Positions 7,830-15,690 of a DNA stretch of 25,257 nt are shown one piece after another. Position numbers and translations under genes: made by a program. The stretch comes from JBDREA01 sp043820265 (lineage in GTDB: Archaea > Altiarchaeota > Altiarchaeia > IMC4 > JBDREA01), in the NCBI GenBank assembly GCA_043820265.1, contig JBDREA010000141.1, positions 1-25,257 of the forward strand. The letters are read 5' to 3'. Under the pieces are notes generated by a model. It worked only from the letters and a program-made list of their open reading frames with translations, was not told the DNA's origin and ran no database searches. How positions within the stretch are numbered: position 1 is the first letter of the stretch; every line of letters starts with the position of its first letter.

Positions 7830-9575
7830 ATGGCCACTGGGAGAATTACAAGGATAGCAGGACCTTTAGTCGAAGCCGACGGCATGCGCGGAGTAAAGAT
7901 GTATGAGATAGTGAGGGTAGGCGAAGAACACCTGATAGGCGAGATAATCAAGTTAGATGGGGATGTCGCATCCATCCAAGTCTACGAGGAGACAACGGGC
8001 ATGAGGCCGGAGGAGCCGGTAGAACCCACAGGACAACCTTTGTCGGTCGAGCTGGGTCCCGGGATCTTAAGGTCGCTCTATGACGGAATACAGCGTCCGC
8101 TTGAGGTCATCAAGGCTCAGTCAGGAGACTTCATCCTCAGGGGAGCGATTGCTCCGCCCATCGACGAAAAGAAGAAATGGGATTTCAGGGCTCATGTGAA
8201 AAAGGGAGACTCAATCGAGGAAGGTTCAATCATCGGCTCAGTCCAGGAGACAGACGTCATAGAGCATAAGATTATGGTCCCGCCAGGCATCAGTGGAGTA
8301 GTAGAGGAGATACGCGAAGGAGAATTTACAGTCAAAGATACGATATGTGTTTTAAAGACCGAAGACGGAAAATCCAACGAACTAACAATGCTCCAACGTT
8401 GGCCGGTTAAAAAGCCCCGGCCCATAAAAAAGAGACTTAATCCTGAAGAGCCCCTGATAACAGGCCAGAGAATAATCGACACCTTCTTTCCAGTCGTCAA
8501 GGGGGGCACGGCTGCGATACCCGGCCCTTTTGGCGCAGGCAAAACGGTCACCCAGCACCAGCTCGCAAAATGGGCTGACGCAGACATCGTAGTCTATGTA
8601 GGATGCGGGGAGCGCGGAAACGAGATGACCGAGGTCTTAGATGAGTTCCCGAAACTCGAGGACCCAAGATCCGGGAAACCCTTGATGGAACGGACAGTCC
8701 TTATTGCAAACACTTCAAACATGCCGGTTGCTGCAAGGGATGCGAGCGTATACACTGGCATAACCCTCGCAGAATACTACAGGGACATGGGATACAACAC
8801 GGCGGTCATGGCAGATTCGACCAGCCGCTGGGCTGAAGCTATGAGGGAGATCTCATCTCGGCTTGAGGAAATGCCTGGTGAAGAGGGTTACCCGGCGTAT
8901 CTTTCTGCGAGGCTTGCGGAATTCTATGAGCGCTCAGGAAGGGTCGTACCGCTTGGATCACCAGATAGGATTGGTTCGGTCTCGGTCATAGGTGCAGTCT
9001 CTCCTCCCGGCGGCGACTTCAGCGAACCTGTGACGCAAAATACCCTGAGGATTGTCCGCGTGTTCTGGGGCCTTGACGCAAGGCTTGCCGACAGAAGACA
9101 CTTCCCCTCGATAAACTGGTTGAACAGCTACAGCCTCTATGTGGACAAGCTTGGTGACTGGTTTGATAAAAATGTGGCGGAAGGATACGGTCAAAACAGG
9201 GAAAAGGGGATGACGATTCTTCAAAGGGAGGCAGAATTGATAGACATAGTGCAGCTTGTGGGGGCCGAAGCGCTTCCGGAATCGGAAAAATTGGTGCTGG
9301 AATCTGCGAGAATGATCAGGGAGGACTTCCTGCAGCAAAACGCATATCACGAGGTCGATACCTATTGTTCGCCCGCTAAGCAGTCTGCTATGCTATCATC
9401 TATCCTTGGATTTTATGATGCGTGCTCTATTGCAATAAAGTCTGGTGTGAAGGTTGAAGACCTTTCAAAACTCGAAGTCGTGGGCGATCTGGCAAAGATG
9501 AGATACACTGACGAAACCCGGTTCCCGAAAGAAATTGAAAAAATCAACGAAAAAATCGGCGAGGTGGCAAAGTGA
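7830..9575 (+). CDS. ahaA: A-type ATP synthase catalytic subunit A
   Basis: This is the catalytic nucleotide-binding subunit of the A1 head (A3B3). The 581-aa sequence shows the N-terminal beta-barrel (about 1-70, GRITRIAGPLVEADGM), the extra non-homologous region special to A subunits (about 110-190), the P-loop GPFGAGKTV (232-240, catalytic K238), the GERGNEMTEVL segment (260-270) with the catalytic glutamate E261, and the Walker B-like TAVMADSTSRWAEAMRE (324-340). Length matches uninterrupted archaeal subunits; there is no intein. The start is 7 nt after the ahaF stop without a strong SD, so coupling is likely. Its stop overlaps the GTG start of ahaB. Confidence 0.98.
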   Translation: MATGRITRIAGPLVEADGMRGVKMYEIVRVGEEHLIGEIIKLDGDVASIQVYEETTGMRPEEPVEPTGQPLSVELGPGILRSLYDGIQRPLEVIKAQSGDFILRGAIAPPIDEKKKWDFRAHVKKGDSIEEGSIIGSVQETDVIEHKIMVPPGISGVVEEIREGEFTVKDTICVLKTEDGKSNELTMLQRWPVKKPRPIKKRLNPEEPLITGQRIIDTFFPVVKGGTAAIPGPFGAGKTVTQHQLAKWADADIVVYVGCGERGNEMTEVLDEFPKLEDPRSGKPLMERTVLIANTSNMPVAARDASVYTGITLAEYYRDMGYNTAVMADSTSRWAEAMREISSRLEEMPGEEGYPAYLSARLAEFYERSGRVVPLGSPDRIGSVSVIGAVSPPGGDFSEPVTQNTLRIVRVFWGLDARLADRRHFPSINWLNSYSLYVDKLGDWFDKNVAEGYGQNREKGMTILQREAELIDIVQLVGAEALPESEKLVLESARMIREDFLQQNAYHEVDTYCSPAKQSAMLSSILGFYDACSIAIKSGVKVEDLSKLEVVGDLAKMRYTDETRFPKEIEKINEKIGEVAK

Positions 9576-11011
9576 CCGTCGTAGAATATTCGAGCGTGAA
9601 TCATCTGGCTGGGCCCTTGATGGTAGTTGAGAAGACTAAGAGGGTCAGATACGGCGAAATAGTCGAGATCTCTGATTCCCAGGGGAACAAAAAGACAGGC
9701 CAGGTCTTGGACACCTACCTCGACAAAGCCGTTGTCCAGGTCTTTGAGGGGATATCGGGGCTTGACACAAAAAACACGAAGGCGAAGTTCATTGGCGAAT
9801 CCATGAAGATCCCGGTCTCAATCGATGTCTTGGGCAGAGTTTTTGACGGAGCCGGAAGGCCCATCGACGGGGGAGGCGAAGTTATCCCCGAGGAAAGAAG
9901 GGATGTGAATGGGAACGCAATCAATCCTGCTGCAAGGGAATTTCCCAGGGAATTCATTCAAACAGGAATCTCAACGATCGACGGCATGAACACTATCGTT
10001 AGAGGGCAAAAGCTCCCCATATTCTCGGGTTCAGGATTACCCCACAACGAACTGGCGGCTCAGATAGCAAGACAGGCAAAGGTCAAAGACCAAAAGGATG
10101 AGTTCTGTGTTGTGTTTGCAGCTATGGGTATCACAAACGAGGAAGCGGCTTTTTTCAGGAGCGACTTTGAGAGGACGGGTGCATCAGAAAGGATTGTCTC
10201 CTTTTTGAACCTGGCAGACGATCCCGCTATCGAGCGGATAATCACTCCGCGAGTCGCATTGACTACGGCAGAATACTTGGCTCATGAAAAAGACATCCAC
10301 GTTTTGGTGATCCTCACAGACATGACGAATTACTGTGAGGCTTTAAGGCAGGTGAGCGCAGCAAGAGAAGAGGTTCCGGGTAGGAGAGGATATCCAGGAT
10401 ACATGTACACCGATCTTGCAAGCAACTATGAGCGGGCCGGAAGGATTCACGGACGAAAAGGTTCGATTACTTTGATCCCGATACTTACGATGCCAGACGA
10501 TGACATCACCCATCCGATAGCTGATTTGACAGGCTACATCACAGAAGGCCAGTTTGTCTTATCAAGGCCCCTGAACCGAAAGGGAGTGTACCCCGGAGTC
10601 GACGTTCTCCCCTCGCTTTCCAGGCTCATGAATCAGGGAATCGGGGAAAACCGCACCAGAGAGGACCACCAGGAAGTTTCAAACCAGCTTTATGCTGCCT
10701 ACGCGGAAGGAAGGGACTTAAGGGATCTTGTGGCAGTGGTAGGTGAAGAAGCCCTGTCTGAGCGGGATCATAAATTCCTTGCGTTCGGGAACCGTTTCGA
10801 AGCCGAATTCGTAAACCAGGGAAAAGACGAAAACCGGACAATCGAGGAGACGCTCGATCTTGGCTGGGAGCTCTTAGCCATCTTACCTTCGCGCGACCTG
10901 AAAAGGATAAGGCCCGAGTTCATCGAGAAATACTTCCCGAAAAACCAAAAGAAGGATAAGGTTGAGGAGGCATCTAAAGCCCCTGAAGACGAAACCCCGG
11001 TTAAAGATTGA
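9572..11011 (+). CDS. ahaB: A-type ATP synthase regulatory subunit B
   Basis: This is the non-catalytic partner of subunit A. The 479-aa protein keeps the F1/V1 fold but has the degenerate nucleotide loop FSGSGLPHNEL (151-161) in place of a working P-loop, as is normal for B subunits. The region PGRRGYPGYMYTDLASNYERAG (269-290) and the signature VLPSLSRLMN (345-354), including the arginine finger supplied to the A active site (most likely R351), are present. Translation starts at GTG 9572, overlapping the ahaA stop as GTGA, with GGTGG just upstream. The last 20 residues are acidic and lysine-rich and look unstructured. Confidence 0.97.
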   Translation: MTVVEYSSVNHLAGPLMVVEKTKRVRYGEIVEISDSQGNKKTGQVLDTYLDKAVVQVFEGISGLDTKNTKAKFIGESMKIPVSIDVLGRVFDGAGRPIDGGGEVIPEERRDVNGNAINPAAREFPREFIQTGISTIDGMNTIVRGQKLPIFSGSGLPHNELAAQIARQAKVKDQKDEFCVVFAAMGITNEEAAFFRSDFERTGASERIVSFLNLADDPAIERIITPRVALTTAEYLAHEKDIHVLVILTDMTNYCEALRQVSAAREEVPGRRGYPGYMYTDLASNYERAGRIHGRKGSITLIPILTMPDDDITHPIADLTGYITEGQFVLSRPLNRKGVYPGVDVLPSLSRLMNQGIGENRTREDHQEVSNQLYAAYAEGRDLRDLVAVVGEEALSERDHKFLAFGNRFEAEFVNQGKDENRTIEETLDLGWELLAILPSRDLKRIRPEFIEKYFPKNQKKDKVEEASKAPEDETPVKD

Positions 11012-11020
11012 GGACACTTC

Positions 11021-11653
11021 ATGGACGATAGGATTGAGGGAACATACCCTACGCGAATGGAACTGCTTCGGATAAAGAACAAGACCAAGATTGCAGACAA
11101 GGGGCACAGACTCCTAAAAGAGAAACGCGATGCCATCTCTTTGGAATTCTTTGAATCCGTAAGGAAGGCAGGAAACATATCATCTGATACGGCAAAGAAA
11201 GTCCGTGTAGCGAGAACGCAGATTGTGATGGCCAAGGGAGCCATTGGATCTCAGGCGGTGACTGCGGCAAGCATTTCTTCAGAAAGACCGCTGGAAGTGA
11301 CGGCATCGGAGAGAAAGATGATGGGGGTTACGCTTCCGAGCTTTCACGTAATGGAACTGAAAAGAAAGCCTGATCAAAGAGGATACAACATCACATTCAC
11401 CTCCCCTGTCGTCGACCAGACCGCGATAAAATTCGAAGATGCCCTACAATCCATTGTCGCATTGGCACAGGCTGAATCAAACATCCGGGTCTTGTCCCGG
11501 GAACTCCGAAAAACAAGAAGGAGGGTGAACGCACTCGAATACAGGGTTTTGCCCCGCCTTAAAAACACGAAAAGATACATCGAAATGCATCTTGAAGAGC
11601 AGGCAAGAGACAGCTTCAGTCGGCTTAAGAGAGTCAAACGAAAGAAACAGTAA
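11021..11653 (+). CDS. ahaD: A-type ATP synthase subunit D (central stalk shaft)
   Basis: Subunit D is the long antiparallel coiled-coil axle that turns inside the A3B3 head. The 210-aa protein begins with the typical YPTRMELLRIKNKTKIADKG segment and is rich in long charged helices at both ends (about 12-75 and 135-205), with a short beta-hairpin-like middle. GAGG (11010-11013) overlapping the ahaB stop serves as SD, 7 nt before ATG. It is the last gene of the operon; the stop lies 5 nt from the convergent stop of the minus-strand beta-propeller gene, and no separate terminator is evident. Confidence 0.95.
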   Translation: MDDRIEGTYPTRMELLRIKNKTKIADKGHRLLKEKRDAISLEFFESVRKAGNISSDTAKKVRVARTQIVMAKGAIGSQAVTAASISSERPLEVTASERKMMGVTLPSFHVMELKRKPDQRGYNITFTSPVVDQTAIKFEDALQSIVALAQAESNIRVLSRELRKTRRRVNALEYRVLPRLKNTKRYIEMHLEEQARDSFSRLKRVKRKKQ

Positions 11654-11658
11654 AAAAA

Positions 11659-13686
11659 TTATTCGACTATCTTCTTCTTCAAATTCTTTGTGTTCTCTTT
11701 ATCCTTTCTGAGTTCATCAAGGAGTTCCTGCAACCTGTTGCTCTCGCTTTGATAGTATATGATATCCAATTCTTTGTTGTCTGCTACCTCCTGTTCAAGG
11801 TCGTTTATAGTGAAAATAATCTGGTTCTCCTCCCTTTCGAGGAGTTTCTGCTTTTGTTCAACAAGATCCTCCAGTTCATAGTCTATGTCGATTCTTGCCA
11901 ATGTGAATTTTTCCTGCGTCATCTTGCCTGAATCAAATTTTTCTATGAGCAATTTTTTCGATTTCATAGCCTCCCTGATCTTATCATCGAGGTCGATGAA
12001 ATGGTTTCTTGTCTGAGGCTCGCATAGATCGTAGAACTGAGATTTCTTGGTCTTCTTTTTCTTTTTTCTATGATCCCCTCTTCTCTTACTTCCCCTGGAC
12101 AATAGATCCCAAACTAATATGAGCGATAAGGGTACGACAAACATCAAAAGCAGCTTAAAATTCACACCTTTCCCGTATTTTTCAAAAAAGTCTTTATCCG
12201 GCAGGGGAAGGGAGGGAATGGTCCCCGAACCATCCGTTGCTGAAGTCGGGACATAGATTGTGGAAGTCGTAGAAGAGTCTGGTGGATACGAATCACCCCC
12301 ATAGTGTGTTCTCATCTCGATGAGTCCGTCCTGAAAAAAGAGCAATACCTCCTTGTGGCCATCGACGTTCAGATCGTGGACATCCAACCCGCCGAATAAC
12401 CTGAATTCGAGCGCTTGAGGAGTGAACTTCTTTGAGATATCTAAATGATTGACTTTGTGGACGGTCGGGTAATAGACGTACGCATAGATCTTTTGAGGTT
12501 CGTTCTCAGTTATGAATTTGCTTGAAGGATCGAGTTTTTGGCCTGGACGAAGGAGTTTGTCGTAGAACTCGGAAAAGATCCCAATCCCCACTATATCTGT
12601 GTTGTTGTCTGAATCCAGATCTGCGAAAGCGTACTGAAGAGCTGTCATCTCAAGGATGGATCTCATATCAGCTTTTTGTTGTACTAGAAATGAAGAATCA
12701 ATAGAATAAACCTCTTCACCTGACCCTGATATCCAAACCTCTTTTTGGGTTGAACCGCTAACCGGAAGGATTATTACTTCGAGGGGGGTTATGTTCAAAC
12801 CTAATGTTGAAATCCTTTGTTTAACCCCTCCTTCCAGGCCCACAAAAGCTATGCTGGATTCCTCAACAACAATAACTTCGAAGACCCCGTCCCCGTTTAA
12901 GTCCTCAACCGGTATTTTGCCCCCAAGCCAATACTCTAGGCTTCTATCCCCGATGTGCTCTGCATTATACTTTTTGGGCGGAGGAAATATTTCCGTTTTG
13001 TTTCTCAGCTTTCCAAACGAATCAAGGATGTACAAACCGTTATAACCTCTTGCCACGACATCGGTCTTTCCGGTTCCCAGGTTTCTCGAAGCCTCTACCT
13101 GAAGAATAAAGTCTTTAAAGGAATTCCTCCAAAAAATCTCCCCCTCAGAGGTGAACACAATAACGCTTCCCCACATCTCGGTCAAATCTTCGCTTTTAGG
13201 ATTGGGGGAAGACAAAGCCGCAATAATCTCCAACTGGCCATCCCCATCCAAATCGGCGGCGTCAAACGATAAAACACGTTCCCCTATTCCCTTTTTCCAT
13301 AAAAGCATCCCAGAGGTGGTTACAACAGACACGTCATCTTCGCCCCCCAACACAATCTCCAATTCTCGGTCGCCGTTAATATCAGCTGCCAGGATGCTGT
13401 AGACGTTTTCCCTTGTAAAGTATTTACCGAAAAATCTCCCATTCATATCAAGGATCGTAAGTCCCTGGCAGGTCCCGATAAGGATCTCTTTTCCAGGCAC
13501 TCCATCGATGTCTTCAACCACCAGGGTGTTCAACGAAGGGGTAAAAAACCCGCCTCCGACATCTTTGCATTGCTCTTTAACCACATAACCCCACAAAGTC
13601 AAAGGTTCAGCTAGGACACAAGGGATGAGGGCAACAAGAATCAACGACAAAAACACATTGAATCGGAAGGGATTTCGCGGCTTCAT
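11659..13686 (-). CDS. Membrane-anchored FG-GAP/VCBS beta-propeller protein with cytoplasmic coiled coil
   Basis: The 675-aa protein has a signal peptide (MKPRNPFRFN, then VFLSLILVALIPCVLA to about 26) and at least six calcium-loop repeats of the D-x-D/N-x-D-G type: DIDGVPGKEI (59-68), DINGDRELEI (102-111), DLDGDGQLEI (145-154), DLNGDGVFEV (262-271), DLDSDNNTDI (356-365) and DLNVDGHKEV (438-447). These mark FG-GAP blades as in integrin alpha chains. A Ser/Thr/Pro linker (about 466-497) leads to one membrane helix (511-529), a very basic stop-transfer stretch (KKKKKTKK) and a cytoplasmic coiled coil (about 555-675). The extracellular propeller, single helix and cytosolic coiled coil suggest adhesion or signalling across the membrane; the true function is unknown. 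It follows the antiporter gene by 47 nt and may be cotranscribed or use a nearby T-rich element (13713-13723). Confidence 0.85.
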   Translation of the reverse strand: MKPRNPFRFNVFLSLILVALIPCVLAEPLTLWGYVVKEQCKDVGGGFFTPSLNTLVVEDIDGVPGKEILIGTCQGLTILDMNGRFFGKYFTRENVYSILAADINGDRELEIVLGGEDDVSVVTTSGMLLWKKGIGERVLSFDAADLDGDGQLEIIAALSSPNPKSEDLTEMWGSVIVFTSEGEIFWRNSFKDFILQVEASRNLGTGKTDVVARGYNGLYILDSFGKLRNKTEIFPPPKKYNAEHIGDRSLEYWLGGKIPVEDLNGDGVFEVIVVEESSIAFVGLEGGVKQRISTLGLNITPLEVIILPVSGSTQKEVWISGSGEEVYSIDSSFLVQQKADMRSILEMTALQYAFADLDSDNNTDIVGIGIFSEFYDKLLRPGQKLDPSSKFITENEPQKIYAYVYYPTVHKVNHLDISKKFTPQALEFRLFGGLDVHDLNVDGHKEVLLFFQDGLIEMRTHYGGDSYPPDSSTTSTIYVPTSATDGSGTIPSLPLPDKDFFEKYGKGVNFKLLLMFVVPLSLILVWDLLSRGSKRRGDHRKKKKKTKKSQFYDLCEPQTRNHFIDLDDKIREAMKSKKLLIEKFDSGKMTQEKFTLARIDIDYELEDLVEQKQKLLEREENQIIFTINDLEQEVADNKELDIIYYQSESNRLQELLDELRKDKENTKNLKKKIVE

Positions 13687-13733
13687 AATATAGTAAATGA
13701 TTAGTTGGACGTGTTAAAAAAAAGTCGGATAAG

Positions 13734-15527
13734 TCAAGTGCCCCTATGTTCGTCATCCCCTGCGCTTTCATGGTGCCTGGCATGATGACTCATCGTGCGC
13801 TCCAAATCCTTAAGGAAGCTGGGCTCGTATTTATGCAACAACTCGTGCTCCTTTATTTTTTCAAGCTGGATGATATGGTCCTCCTTCACCTGATCTATTA
13901 AATGAGGATTCCTGTGGTGGTCGTGTAAAAACTCGCTGACCTTTTTACCCGCAAGCATATCTGGGATGATGACGTAGTCTGCGCCAAAGTAGTAGAGTTC
14001 CAAGGCGGCATCCAAAGTCTTTGCCCGCACAAACATCAGGGAGTTCGGATTGCGTTTCTTGGTCTCCTGGATCAATAGCTTCCCGTCCGTTTCAGATGGG
14101 ACCGTGGAGATAACAATGTCTGCATCCTTGAGGTCGATTCGCTCTAAAAGCTCAACGTCTCCGATGTCGCCGTAGATGCATGGCACACCCTCTTGGATGA
14201 GCTGAGAGACGGTCTCCGGATTATAGTCGACGACCAGGTACTCTTCCCCAAGCTCCTTAAGCGTTTTGATGATATTGAAGCCCATGTTATGGCAGCCTGC
14301 GACAATTATGTGGTTCTCGCTTTTAATCGGTATGTCTTCGAGAATTAATTTTTCTTTTCTTGAGAACTTGTCAAACACTGTGAGGAGGTGGGAGAGTCTT
14401 CCGTAAAGGTAATTATCATATTTGATCAGATAGGACGTGGCGGCAAAGCTGACAACGGCAATCAATGCCACAAGGGAAAAGATTTCGTTTGTAAGATGAC
14501 CTAAAAAAAGCCCCTGCAAAGCAATGATCAATGAAAACTCAGAAATCTGCGCCAAGCCAATGGCAGTGAGAAAAGTGGATCGACGCCCATAGCCAAGGGC
14601 GGAATTCAAAGCCATAATTATTAGGGGTTTAAACACCAAAACCAAAATCAAAAACATGATAAGAGGCAATAGAATACTTGAAAGGTTCTCAACCCAAATC
14701 TCCATTCCAAGTGAAGAAAAAAACAGTATGGCGAAAAAATCCCTAAGGGACCGAACCCTGTTGACTATCTCTATGTTGTAGGGAAAAGACGCTATGCTGA
14801 GTCCTGCGATGAAAGAGCCTATCGCAATGGAAAATCCACTTACATCGGATATGAAAGCGAAGATGAAGCATATTGACAGCGCCGTTAAGAAAAGAAGCTC
14901 ATGAGATTTCGAAATAATCCGGAAAAACGGGGGCACCACGAAACGGCTTAAAACGATAGCTATTGAAAACAATCCCAGACCCTTTAAGATGCTGGCTGTA
15001 ATCTCAGCATAGCCTCCAGGCGAAGAAAGAACTGACAAGGCAAGTATCGCAAGAACGTCTTCAACTAGAAGTATGCCGATTATCATGCGGCCATGAAGCG
15101 TGTCAAGCTCTCGTTTATCAGAGAGCAGCTTGATGACTATCATCGTCGAGGAAAAAGCGACGACGATACCCAGGTATATGCAGACAGTTGGCGGGTATCC
15201 CCAAAGGGCTGCTATCAAAAACCCGAAACAAAACATGATAATGCTTTTGCCAACCGCAGCCCCGAAAGGCGCGAAACCTAACTCCTTAAGTTTGGTAAGA
15301 TCAAGCTCCAAGCCCACGATGAAAAGCAAGAAGGCAATCCCGAACTCCGAGAGAGTCTTGATGGTCTCCTCTTCTGCGATGAGCCCATAACCAAAGGGCC
15401 CAATGACGATTCCCGTGAAGATGTAAGCGAGGATCAATGGTTGCCTGAGAATCCTTGCAACATGAGCAAAGATTGAAGCAGCGACTATGAGGACGCCTAT
15501 GTCCCAAAAAAGCGTTAACTCAGCCAT
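13734..15527 (-). CDS. CPA2-family cation/H+ antiporter with RCK (TrkA-N) domain
   Basis: This is a KefB/NapA-like transporter exchanging Na+ or K+ for H+. Residues 1 to about 370 contain about 12-13 membrane helices, with family marks FIVGLELDLTKL (69-80), LLVEDVLAILAL (153-164, acidic pair E156/D157 at the exchange site) and GLAQISEFSLII (324-335). A cytoplasmic RCK domain follows (about 404-540): HIIVAGCHNMGFNI (406-419), acidic D434 ending strand 2, and GDIGDVELLERIDL. The Rossmann glycine loop reads GCHNMG, so the usual middle glycine is histidine. The C terminus is histidine-rich (HHARHHESAGDDEH). Substrate cannot be read from sequence. A TATA box 26 nt upstream of the ATG points to leaderless expression, divergent from acsA. 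Confidence 0.92.
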   Translation of the reverse strand: MAELTLFWDIGVLIVAASIFAHVARILRQPLILAYIFTGIVIGPFGYGLIAEEETIKTLSEFGIAFLLFIVGLELDLTKLKELGFAPFGAAVGKSIIMFCFGFLIAALWGYPPTVCIYLGIVVAFSSTMIVIKLLSDKRELDTLHGRMIIGILLVEDVLAILALSVLSSPGGYAEITASILKGLGLFSIAIVLSRFVVPPFFRIISKSHELLFLTALSICFIFAFISDVSGFSIAIGSFIAGLSIASFPYNIEIVNRVRSLRDFFAILFFSSLGMEIWVENLSSILLPLIMFLILVLVFKPLIIMALNSALGYGRRSTFLTAIGLAQISEFSLIIALQGLFLGHLTNEIFSLVALIAVVSFAATSYLIKYDNYLYGRLSHLLTVFDKFSRKEKLILEDIPIKSENHIIVAGCHNMGFNIIKTLKELGEEYLVVDYNPETVSQLIQEGVPCIYGDIGDVELLERIDLKDADIVISTVPSETDGKLLIQETKKRNPNSLMFVRAKTLDAALELYYFGADYVIIPDMLAGKKVSEFLHDHHRNPHLIDQVKEDHIIQLEKIKEHELLHKYEPSFLKDLERTMSHHARHHESAGDDEHRGT

Positions 15528-15547
15528 CTTTAAATAATGTCTGCCAG

Positions 15548-15559
15548 AATATAAAACCC
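15548..15559 (-). promoter_or_regulatory. TATA promoter of the antiporter gene
   Basis: On the minus strand the sequence GGTTTTATATTC is centred about 26 nt upstream of ATG 15527, the spacing expected between TATA box and transcription start in archaea. The transcript would begin at the start codon (leaderless), in keeping with the absence of an SD. Its upstream half AGGGTTTT is repeated in inverted orientation at 15592-15599. Confidence 0.6.
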
Positions 15560-15591
15560 TAAGGAAATATATCTGCTAGAGGGGAAAACTC

Positions 15592-15604
15592 AGGGTTTTT
15601 AATA
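15592..15604 (+). promoter_or_regulatory. Candidate TATA promoter of acsA-satP
   Basis: AGGGTTTTTAATA is centred near 15599. With the usual spacing, transcription would start near 15625 and give acsA a leader of about 65 nt holding an SD. The first eight bases are the mirror of AAAACCCT (15553-15560) in the divergent antiporter promoter, giving an inverted repeat with arms 31 nt apart. A second AT-rich element, TTTTAAAGGG, lies at 15632-15641 and is an alternative. Confidence 0.45.
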
Positions 15605-15690
15605 GCTCACCCCTAATTAACTTATCCTTTCTTTTAAAGGGACCGACAACTAATCAAATTAACCGAAAAAAACTTTTGGAGTGAAAAAAA

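Noticed and set aside
7830..9575. Intein in the catalytic subunit A, known from some archaea
   Set aside because: The P-loop region is continuous and the 581-aa length is that of the bare subunit.
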